Assembly: GCA_024278155.1 (NCBI GenBank)
Contig: JAJRTT010000328.1
Span: forward strand, 1-6,628
Length of the DNA stretch: 6,628 bases
Source: Bacteroidota bacterium
Lineage (GTDB): Bacteria; Bacteroidota; Bacteroidia; Bacteroidales; JAADJA01
Direction: 5' to 3'
Positions 1 to 4,463 of this stretch are shown piece by piece. Each line of letters starts with the position of its first letter. Within the stretch, counting starts at the first letter, position 1. The notes beneath the pieces were generated by a model. It had not been told where the DNA came from and made no database searches. It worked only from the letters and a program-made list of their open reading frames with translations. The position numbers were made by a program, and so were the translations under genes.

Positions 1-200
1 GCCATAAAGAACTCCTCTTCAGAACGGACTCCGGCAATGTTCCCATTGTCCTTTACCCCTATCAACAAAGTACCTCCATCAGTATTCGCAAAAGCAGAAA
101 AGGTTTTGGCAATCTTTCTTGAATCGGAAATCTCAAATTTGAAATCCAGTTGCTGATGTTCGCCCTGTGCTATTAATTTTTGGATGTATCCTTTGGCCAC
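1..200 (-). CDS. AlbA_2 (Schlafen-type) domain protein, N-terminal part, cut by window edge
   Basis: The first 66 residues of a protein are visible; the rest lies beyond the left edge. Residues 14-21 read EHQQLDFK and residues 36-57 contain AFANTDGGTLLIGVKDNG. These are the two signature stretches of the AlbA_2/Schlafen domain (acidic residue before the first strand, then the FANT.GG.L..GV.D.G core). Proteins of this family in Bacteroidota are often short, are usually labelled 'ATP-binding' or 'putative DNA-binding', and have no assigned role. I chose the GTG start at 200 because remembered homologues begin M-x-K-x-Y-I-x-x-L-I-x-x-GEHQ, matching VAKGYIQKLIAQGEHQ here, and because a TATTTTTG box lies only 13 bp upstream. 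An in-frame ATG at 236 would add 12 residues (MGGISYFCKKNI) but would place the box inside the gene. The gene lies 141 bp after trpB2 on the same strand but appears to have its own promoter. The domain is clear; the function is unknown. Confidence 0.85.
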   Translation of the reverse strand, partial: MAKGYIQKLIAQGEHQQLDFKFEISDSRKIAKTFSAFANTDGGTLLIGVKDNGNIAGVRSEEEFFM

Positions 201-213
201 AATATTTTTTTTG

Positions 214-221
214 CAAAAATA
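214..221 (-). promoter_or_regulatory. candidate -7 box for the AlbA_2 gene
   Basis: On the minus strand this reads TATTTTTG, an exact match to the Bacteroidota -7 consensus TAnnTTTG, followed by an A-rich run up to the GTG at 200. The implied leader is very short (about 5-8 nt). No TTTG or TTG is present 19-21 bp upstream, so the -33 element is missing or weak. The call rests on the -7 match and its position. Confidence 0.45.
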
Positions 222-320
222 GGAAATCCCGCCCATTTTTGCCTATGCCTGAAGACAGGGGAAACCCAAAGGTGTGGCGTAAGAAATCAAAGACTGAAAC
301 ATGGGCCATTAAATGAGTTT

Positions 321-338
321 CCCAGCCTTCAGGTTGGG
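321..338. repeat. small palindrome just after the trpB2 stop
   Basis: CCCAGCCT-TC-AGGTTGGG forms a hairpin (CCCA/TGGG plus CCT/AGG around one mismatch), starting 3 bp past the trpB2 stop codon. On the trpB2 strand it is followed by AAACTCATTTAATG, which is not a real U-tract. It may act as a 3'-end stabilising hairpin or a weak terminator, but it also resembles the short palindromes seen elsewhere in this window. The 237-341 gap holds nothing else I can name. Confidence 0.4.
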
Positions 339-341
339 GTT

Positions 342-1706
342 CTATGCCGGGAAAATATCCAATTCCTTTACGCTGTCCTTTATCTGTTTTTCAGTAATAC
401 TGTAATCCTGTAGCTGGCCGGCAAAGTACTGGTCATAGGAAGCCATGTCAACCAAGCCATGGCCCGAAAGATTAAATAGGATCGTTCTTTTCTTGCCTTC
501 TTCACGGGCTTTGTCCGCCTCTTTTATCACCTGTGCAATTGCATGGGTGGATTCCGGTGCAGGGATAATCCCTTCGGCCCGGGCAAATTTCACACCTGCT
601 TCAAACGATTCGATTTGGTGCACCGCCGTAGCTTCTATCAATTTATCTTTCAACAACTGGCTCACGATCGGGCCGGCGCCATGATAACGCAACCCGCCTG
701 CATGAATAGCCGGTGGCATAAAATTATGGCCAAGGGTAAACATGGGCAATAACGGGGTCATTCCCATGGTATCCCCGAAGTCGTAATGGAAAACGCCCCG
801 GGTAAGTTTCGGACATGATTCGGGTTCCACGGCCACCAACCTTGTCTTTTTGTCCTGGGTCAAGTTCAATCTCAGGAAAGGAAAGGAAATACCTGCAAAA
901 TTAGATCCACCACCAAAACAACCAATTACGACATCCGGGTAATCATGGGTTTTCGAAAACTGGCGGATGGCTTCTTCCCCAATAATGGTTTGATGGAGCA
1001 AGACATGGTTCAAGACACTGCCAAGTGAATACTTTGCGGCATCATCTTTTACCGCTGCTTCCACGGCCTCTGAAATAGCTATCCCCAAACTGCCCGGGGA
1101 ATTAGGATCCATCTCAAGAACCTTCCGTCCTGCCTCTGTAAGATTGCTTGGAGAAGCAACCACATTCCCGCCCCATGTATTCATCATGGATTTCCGGTAA
1201 GGTTTTTGGTTATAGCTAACCTTCACCATAAACACCTGCAATTCAATATTAAACAGCTGTGTCGCAAAACTCAAGGCACTCCCCCACTGACCAGCGCCTG
1301 TTTCGGTCGTTATTTTCTTTACCCCTTCCTTGTAATTATAATATGCCTGGGGAACTGCCGTGTTGGGTTTATGCGATCCTGCCGGGCTTACGCTCTCGTT
1401 TTTAAAATAAATGCGCACCGGGGCATCCAGCAATTTTTCAAAATTCCTTGCCCTGATCAAGGGGCTGGGCCTCCATAACCGGTAAATGTCCATCACCTCT
1501 TCGGGGATATCGATCCACTTTTCCTGAGAGACTTCCTGCTTTATCAACTCCATGGGGAACAAGGGCGCCAGATCTTCCGGCCCAAGTGGTTGTTTTGTCC
1601 CGGGATGAAGCGGTGGCAACATTTTGTTGGGCATATCAGCCTGTACGTTATACCATTGGTGCGGCATTTCATTCTCTTCCAAATAAATTTTTCTTGTTTT
1701 ACTCAT
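342..1706 (-). CDS. trpB: tryptophan synthase beta chain, TrpB2 type
   Basis: This 454-residue PLP enzyme condenses indole with L-serine to give tryptophan in the cytoplasm. It belongs to the TrpB2 branch: it has the long N-terminal extension (residues 1-75), the WRPSPL.RA entry motif (79-87), the PLP lysine K113 in GSHKPNTA, the catalytic glutamate E135 in TETGAGQWG (TrpB1 has ..GQHG), the SYNQKPYRK stretch (164-172), the phosphate-binding GGGSN (265-269), IHAGGLRYHG (334-343), PAPESTHAI (382-390) and FNLSGHG (411-417). All key residues are present, and the length is normal for TrpB2. The residue after HK is proline rather than the common isoleucine or leucine. ATG at 1706 is preceded by an A-rich run, as is usual for this phylum; an internal Met at residue 14 is less likely because it would remove conserved sequence. 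No trpA or other trp gene is in the window, so this is an orphan copy. The long leader upstream encodes a Trp-rich peptide and an attenuator, which ties it to tryptophan supply. TrpB2 enzymes may salvage free indole or, in some cases, use O-phosphoserine; the true substrate here is not visible. Confidence 0.95.
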   Translation of the reverse strand: MSKTRKIYLEENEMPHQWYNVQADMPNKMLPPLHPGTKQPLGPEDLAPLFPMELIKQEVSQEKWIDIPEEVMDIYRLWRPSPLIRARNFEKLLDAPVRIYFKNESVSPAGSHKPNTAVPQAYYNYKEGVKKITTETGAGQWGSALSFATQLFNIELQVFMVKVSYNQKPYRKSMMNTWGGNVVASPSNLTEAGRKVLEMDPNSPGSLGIAISEAVEAAVKDDAAKYSLGSVLNHVLLHQTIIGEEAIRQFSKTHDYPDVVIGCFGGGSNFAGISFPFLRLNLTQDKKTRLVAVEPESCPKLTRGVFHYDFGDTMGMTPLLPMFTLGHNFMPPAIHAGGLRYHGAGPIVSQLLKDKLIEATAVHQIESFEAGVKFARAEGIIPAPESTHAIAQVIKEADKAREEGKKRTILFNLSGHGLVDMASYDQYFAGQLQDYSITEKQIKDSVKELDIFPA

Positions 1707-1988
1707 TGTTTTAAGATTTAGTGATTATAAAAAAGTGCAATTTGCTTTGCGCAATTTATTGTAATTTACTTCGTGCTTGACCCTGCCCGAAAAAGGTCAG
1801 GCGAGTGTCCGTAACTTTTGCGAAGGCGGGTAATTTGTTTTTATGGTTTTATTATTTTACAACTTATTGAATGATTTTGCATTGATTTTTAATATTACCC
1901 CACATTCCGCTCTGATCCATAAGGAGTTACCAATATTTTGCTCCTACGGAGCTTTATTAATTGTCATTCTTCAAATTTCGTTTTATCC
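1707..1988 (-). other. distal 5' leader of trpB2 with degenerate palindromes
   Basis: This is the 282-bp stretch between the attenuator and the trpB2 start. I see no open reading frame of note on the trpB2 strand and no TAnnTTTG box, so trpB2 transcription should come from the promoter beyond the attenuator. Two palindromes are present: GCTCC-TAC-GGAGC (1940-1952) and a degenerate CCTG..CC/GG..CAGG hairpin around 1781-1799. The first is followed by the AATATTGG-type text common in Bacteroidota intergenic repeats. The stretch looks like a leader enlarged by repeat insertion. Confidence 0.5.
1940..1952. repeat. 13-bp palindrome GCTCC-TAC-GGAGC
   Basis: A perfect 5-bp stem with a 3-nt loop, in the leader between the Trp attenuator and trpB2. 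It has the same format (5-6-bp GC-rich arms, 3-nt centre) as palindromes at 4305-4319, 6157-6169 and 6226-6238, though the arm sequence differs each time. Confidence 0.6.
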
Positions 1989-2021
1989 AAAAAAAAAGAC
2001 CTGTCGTTACCGACAAGTCTT
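1989..2021 (-). terminator. intrinsic terminator of the trp attenuator
   Basis: Read on the minus strand: arm AAGACTTGTCG, GTAA tetraloop (GNRA type), arm CGACAGGTCTT, then an uninterrupted T run ending at 1989. The stem is 11 bp with a single U-G wobble. The hairpin lies 32 nt after the stop codon of the Trp-rich leader peptide and about 280 nt before trpB2, which is the position of an attenuator rather than of an end-of-gene terminator, since no full gene ends here on this strand. The flanking T run on the other side is interrupted (TTAAATATTTTTTC), so plus-strand activity should be weak. Confidence 0.88.
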
Positions 2022-2052
2022 AAATATTTTTTCGCAATATATATCAACAGGG

Positions 2053-2118
2053 CTACGACACGGGATTAGTTTCGTTAAGCCACCACCAATTGATCAGTAT
2101 ATTGTTTGTATGTTTCAT
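2053..2118 (-). CDS. trp leader peptide (21 residues, three consecutive Trp)
   Basis: An ATG at 2118 opens a 21-codon frame ending in TAG at 2053. Residues 11-13 are Trp-Trp-Trp (three TGG codons, 2080-2088) in the context ILINWWWLNE. Trp is the rarest amino acid, so three in a row in so short a peptide, starting about 20 nt after a promoter-like box and followed at 32 nt by an intrinsic terminator, is the hallmark of ribosome-mediated tryptophan attenuation. The frame starts MKHTNN and is preceded by an A-rich stretch, which suits initiation in this phylum. The peptide itself is unlikely to have a function; its translation speed is the sensor. The target gene is trpB2, the only gene downstream before the AlbA_2 gene. 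Confidence 0.87.
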   Translation of the reverse strand: MKHTNNILINWWWLNETNPVS

Positions 2119-2136
2119 TTTTTAACTTTGAAGCGG

Positions 2137-2144
2137 CAAAGATA
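2137..2144 (-). promoter_or_regulatory. -7 box of the trp leader promoter
   Basis: On the minus strand this reads TATCTTTG followed by CCGCTTC, a typical Bacteroidota -7 element (TAnnTTTG). The expected start of transcription is near 2130, giving a 10-15 nt leader before the Trp peptide ATG at 2118. I do not find a TTTG at the usual 19-21 bp spacing upstream; that region is AT-rich (2145-2180). A TAACTTTG on the opposite strand at 2123-2130 makes the site nearly symmetric, perhaps by chance. Confidence 0.65.
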
Positions 2145-2260
2145 AAACAAAATTTATTTGCCCGATAAAAAAAATCAAAGAATCTCAAATTTTAAAATTG
2201 CTGACTTATCGTAAATAAATTGTCGCAAGCGGGGATATTTGCCACATCGTGAAAAAAACG

Positions 2261-2388
2261 AATGCAAGAGCGTCCACGCTCGGTCATTAAAAGGGCTGTT
2301 AGAAAGCAATTAAGCCCATCCGGTGACTCCGAGTCATCGGATGATTGGGTGAAACTGTCTTAGCACAAGCGTGGACGCTTGCTACATT
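2261..2388. repeat. composite palindromic element with inverted ends (REP/MITE-like)
   Basis: Three palindromes lie within 128 bp. GAGCGT-CC-ACGCTC is at 2268-2281. A 27-nt hairpin at 2317-2343 has a 12-bp stem (CATCCGGTGACT/AGTCATCGGATG, one G-U) and a CCG loop. CAAGCGT-GG-ACGCTTG is at 2366-2381. The outer two are inverted copies of each other: AATGcAaGaGCGTCCACGCT at the left end matches the complement of the right end (AATGtAGCAAGCGTCCACGCT) with few changes. A central strong hairpin between inverted ends is the format of paired REP sequences or a miniature element. No transposase is nearby. Neither flank of the 2317 hairpin has a U-tract, so it is not a standard terminator, although it lies about 175 bp past the mnmA stop. 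Confidence 0.6.
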
Positions 2389-2517
2389 TGATGTAATTTC
2401 ACTTCTGGCAAATACCATTAAGTTAAAGAGTGAGGATGTAGCTTATAAATTAAGAGGAAGAAAACTTGCAGCTCACTTCTATGTAATTGACCAACACACT
2501 CAATTGCTGGAAACAAA
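2389..2517. other. unassigned spacer after mnmA, possible coding remnant
   Basis: This stretch lies between the palindromic element and the mnmA stop. The plus strand is open in one frame from 2345 into the mnmA 3' end (to 2617), and the part outside mnmA reads like ordinary protein (for example LKSEDVAYKLRGRKLAAHF). It has no credible start: the only in-frame ATG (2345) lies within the palindromic element. It overlaps mnmA antisense at the other end. I do not recognise the peptide. It may be the debris of a lost gene or chance. Confidence 0.2.
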
Positions 2518-3711
2518 TCAGTTTATTACCCCCGATCCCAACAATTCATCATCTTTATACCATGCTGCAAACTGCCCTGAGGTTACCCCGCGCTGTGGTT
2601 CTTCAAAAACGATGTAAAGCCCATCTTCCTTTTGGTGCAATGTGGCTTTCTGCAAAGGTTGTCGGTAACGGATACGGACAAGGAAATCACTGTTTTGCCC
2701 TGGTTGCAACATTAAGTCAGGACGGATCCAATGGATTTCACCTTTGGGGACAAAAAGCCCGGGACGGTACAATCCGGGATGTTTTTTTCCCTGACCCACA
2801 TAGATCACGTTTTCATGAATATCGGTGGCTATCACAAATAAAGGTTCGGCCGTTCCTCCCACATCAAGGCCTTTGCGTTGCCCGATCGTGAAAAAATGGG
2901 CCCCGTTATGCGTGCTTAACACTTTCCCATCTTGTTTCATGTATTTCCTATTTGTGCAAAGTATTTTCAGTTTTTCAATTTCATCCTTTGCCCCTTTGGC
3001 CATCTCGGTTTCATTTGGAACAGCATCCTTAGGAACTTCAATGATTTCCCCTTTTTTTGCTTTCAATTTTTGTTGCAGAAATGTGGGCAAGTCCACTTTG
3101 CCAACGAAGCAAATCCCCTGGGAATCCTTTTTCTCGGCAGAAGCCAAATCAAGTTCTTTTGCGATGCGCCTTACTTCGGGCTTAACAATATCACCGATTG
3201 GGAAAAGGGCTTTGCTGATTTGCTCCTGCGAAAGCTGGCAAAGGAAATAACTCTGGTCTTTGTTCGGATCAGCTCCGGCAAGCAGGCGGTAAACAGTTTT
3301 TCCCTCCTGTTGAATTTCTTCCTTTTGACAATAATGCCCGGTGGCAAAATAATCGGCGCCAATCTCCTCCACCCTTTTGATGAACACATCAAACTTTATT
3401 TCACGGTTGCAAAGCACGTCCGGGTTTGGGGTGCGGCCTTTTTCGTATTCAGCAAACATATAATCCGCCACATTGTCCATATAATCATCGCTGGAATCGA
3501 CAACATGAAGCGGAATATTTAGTTTTTTGGCCACCAGCTTGGCCACGATCAAATCCTCCTCCCAGGAGCAATCTCCCCGGAGCGTAACACTGCTGTCTTT
3601 CCAATTGATCATGAACAATGCCTCCACATCATAGCCCTGCCCCTTCAACAGATAAGCCGCCACGCTGGAATCGACCCCGCCCGATAAACCGATGATTACT
3701 TTTTTTGACAT
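2518..3711 (-). CDS. mnmA: tRNA-specific 2-thiouridylase MnmA
   Basis: MnmA puts the sulfur on C2 of wobble uridine U34 in the tRNAs for Lys, Glu and Gln, using ATP to adenylate the base and a persulfide delivered through cysteine desulfurase relays. The 397-residue protein shows the PP-loop SGGVDSS (10-16), the first catalytic cysteine C101 in TPNPDVLCNREIKF, the ATGHY motif (123-127), DQSYFL (152-157), the second cysteine C201 in DSQGICFVG, and FFTIGQRKGL (273-282) opening the central beta domain. It ends with the C-terminal barrel (SGQFAAWY, 378-385). An extra stretch of about 35 residues at 226-261, lysine- and glutamate-rich, lies between GEIIE and DGKVL. Insertions at this place occur in Bacteroidota MnmA, so I read it as lineage-typical, not damage. 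The ATG at 3711 puts the PP-loop at the expected distance from the N terminus. It starts 5 bp after the stop of the upstream membrane protein gene, so read-through is likely, but a promoter inside that gene also fits. Confidence 0.97.
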   Translation of the reverse strand: MSKKVIIGLSGGVDSSVAAYLLKGQGYDVEALFMINWKDSSVTLRGDCSWEEDLIVAKLVAKKLNIPLHVVDSSDDYMDNVADYMFAEYEKGRTPNPDVLCNREIKFDVFIKRVEEIGADYFATGHYCQKEEIQQEGKTVYRLLAGADPNKDQSYFLCQLSQEQISKALFPIGDIVKPEVRRIAKELDLASAEKKDSQGICFVGKVDLPTFLQQKLKAKKGEIIEVPKDAVPNETEMAKGAKDEIEKLKILCTNRKYMKQDGKVLSTHNGAHFFTIGQRKGLDVGGTAEPLFVIATDIHENVIYVGQGKKHPGLYRPGLFVPKGEIHWIRPDLMLQPGQNSDFLVRIRYRQPLQKATLHQKEDGLYIVFEEPQRGVTSGQFAAWYKDDELLGSGVIN

Positions 3712-3716
3712 ACCCT

Positions 3717-4232
3717 TTATTTGATTATCTTTTCAAACTTAATTATTGAATCCAATTTGCCAAATGGCCTCAACAATCTTTCATAAATATGGGGCATAAA
3801 TTGGATTCTTTTTATCCCTTCATTTGTATCTATTGAAATTTTATAAAAATAGAAAAGCCATCTTTTCACACTAACAATACTACTCAATTTATAAGTTTCA
3901 CTTTTGAAATAATTTGACACTTTAAGGTTGTTCTTGGTATATTCAACTTTTCTAATCCTGTAAAGCGGGAAGAAAACTACTGAAAAGAATATTGCGAAAA
4001 ACAGATTTACAGGGATAAAATATCCATTGTTGGATTCTTTATCAATTGTGTAATTTACAAAAACCGCCAATCCAACCGGCATTATTGGAACGATAAATTT
4101 ATAAAAGAAAGTAAACAATGATGAGAGTCTTGTTATTTTTACCATACTAAAACCATTTTCCCAAATTATATCTTTTACAACCTTAAATCCACTAAAAATT
4201 CCCAAAAATCCACTAATTCCACTGATTAACAT
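3717..4232 (-). CDS. small membrane protein of unknown function, possible PH-like C-terminal domain
   Basis: The longest frame has 171 residues. It has two hydrophobic helices (about 40-61 and 72-92) separated by a short polar loop (DKESNNG), then a soluble, beta-rich C-terminal part (93-171; YTKNNLKVSNYF, YKLSSIVSVKRWLFYFYKISI). Two helices followed by short strands of this kind resemble the bacterial PH-like membrane proteins common as 'hypothetical protein' in Bacteroidota; that is inference from the pattern, not a recognised family. The start is uncertain. The first 29 residues come from a sequence with three near-copies of TTAGTGGATTT and lack conserved character, so the ATG at 4145 (giving 142 residues, MVKITRLSSLF) is a realistic alternative. 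The gene is AT-rich compared with mnmA, which begins 5 bp after its stop, so the two are probably co-transcribed. Nothing links its role to tRNA modification. Confidence 0.7.
   Translation of the reverse strand: MLISGISGFLGIFSGFKVVKDIIWENGFSMVKITRLSSLFTFFYKFIVPIMPVGLAVFVNYTIDKESNNGYFIPVNLFFAIFFSVVFFPLYRIRKVEYTKNNLKVSNYFKSETYKLSSIVSVKRWLFYFYKISIDTNEGIKRIQFMPHIYERLLRPFGKLDSIIKFEKIIK
3734..3764 (-). promoter_or_regulatory. candidate mnmA promoter inside the upstream gene
   Basis: On the minus strand TTTG (3764-3761), a 19-bp spacer and TAAGTTTG (3741-3734) match the Bacteroidota promoter TTTG-N19-21-TAnnTTTG in both boxes and spacing. Transcription would start near 3728, about 17 nt before the mnmA ATG at 3711. 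The site overlaps the last codons of the 3717-4232 gene. It is the only candidate in the window where I find both boxes. Confidence 0.6.
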
Positions 4233-4304
4233 GGATTATACATTACTAAAACAGATGAGTGTTTTTGTGGCTAATCCCTTCATGTAATTACACTAGTTAA
4301 AATC

Positions 4305-4323
4305 CCTGCCTACGGCAGGCAGG
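4305..4323. repeat. palindrome CCTGCC-TAC-GGCAGG plus CAGG tail
   Basis: A perfect 6-bp stem with TAC loop, followed by CAGG, which repeats the right arm's end. Palindromes of this CCTGCC/GGCAGG type are widespread between genes in Bacteroidota genomes. It sits between divergent genes, so it is not a terminator for either. A degenerate relative lies near 1781-1799. Confidence 0.6.
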
Positions 4324-4389
4324 TTTACGGATTTATGGTACAATTAAAACTTAAAAATCCTTTCTAAAACAGACTGTCAATAATATATC

Positions 4390-4397
4390 TATTTTTG
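4390..4397 (+). promoter_or_regulatory. candidate -7 box for the glycosyltransferase gene
   Basis: TATTTTTG followed by CGAG is an exact TAnnTTTG match, 66 bp before the TTG start at 4464. No good TTTG or TTG is present 19-21 bp upstream, so the promoter would be weak or use another element. The same box occurs inverted at 4420-4427. Confidence 0.45.
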
Positions 4398-4463
4398 CGA
4401 GTCCGAAAGTTAAGTTGGGCAAAAATACTCATTAATGACATAATGTGTTAAATATTCCAAACA

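Larger units (their letters stand above)
1989..2130 (-). promoter_or_regulatory. tryptophan attenuator leader region controlling trpB2
   Basis: The leader contains, in order, a 21-codon peptide with three Trp codons, a 1:2 hairpin and the terminator. Hairpin 1:2 pairs GGCU (2081-2078) with AGCC (2054-2051) and ACGA (2075-2072) with UCGU (2058-2055), with a 2-nt bulge; its 5' side overlaps the third Trp codon. The released segment 2 can pair with the 3' arm of the terminator: UGUCGU (2060-2055) with ACGACA (2007-2002), or CCUGUUG (2051-2045) with CGACAGG (2006-2000). A ribosome stalled on the Trp codons would free segment 2 and let it disturb the terminator. A ribosome reaching the stop at 2053 would cover segment 2 and let the terminator form. 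The pairings are read directly from the sequence; the switching model is inference. I recall a 'Bacteroid-trp' RNA motif reported upstream of Bacteroidota trp genes, and this could be an instance. Confidence 0.8.
4233..4463. other. divergent intergenic spacer
   Basis: AT-rich spacer between the leftward small membrane protein and the rightward glycosyltransferase. It holds one GC-rich palindrome (4305-4319) and an inverted pair of -7-like boxes (4390-4427). No other gene is seen. Confidence 0.6.

Noticed and set aside
201..236. ATG at 236 as the AlbA_2 start
   Set aside because: It would place the TATTTTTG box inside the gene and add residues that remembered homologues do not have; GTG at 200 fits better, though not proven.
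1736..1756. GCAATTT/GCGCAA near-repeats before trpB2 as a repressor site
   Set aside because: The symmetry is imperfect and AT-rich sequence yields such patterns by chance; no promoter is adjacent.
1989..2136. Riboswitch rather than attenuator
   Set aside because: The triple Trp codon in a short frame plus an adjacent terminator explains the structure; no T-box or known ligand-binding fold is visible.
1843..2145. 100-codon plus-strand frame over the trp leader
   Set aside because: It lies antisense to the leader peptide, terminator and palindromes and has no protein-like features; it is a shadow.
2317..2343. mnmA terminator
   Set aside because: A strong stem, but about 175 bp past the stop codon and with no U-tract on the mnmA strand (GGGCTTAATTGC follows).
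2932..3522. 196-codon plus-strand frame antisense to mnmA
   Set aside because: Covered by a clear mnmA on the other strand; its composition (rich in Phe, Cys and His) is typical of antisense reading.
4305..4323. Intrinsic terminator
   Set aside because: The hairpin is good, but it lies between divergent genes where none ends, and there is no T run.
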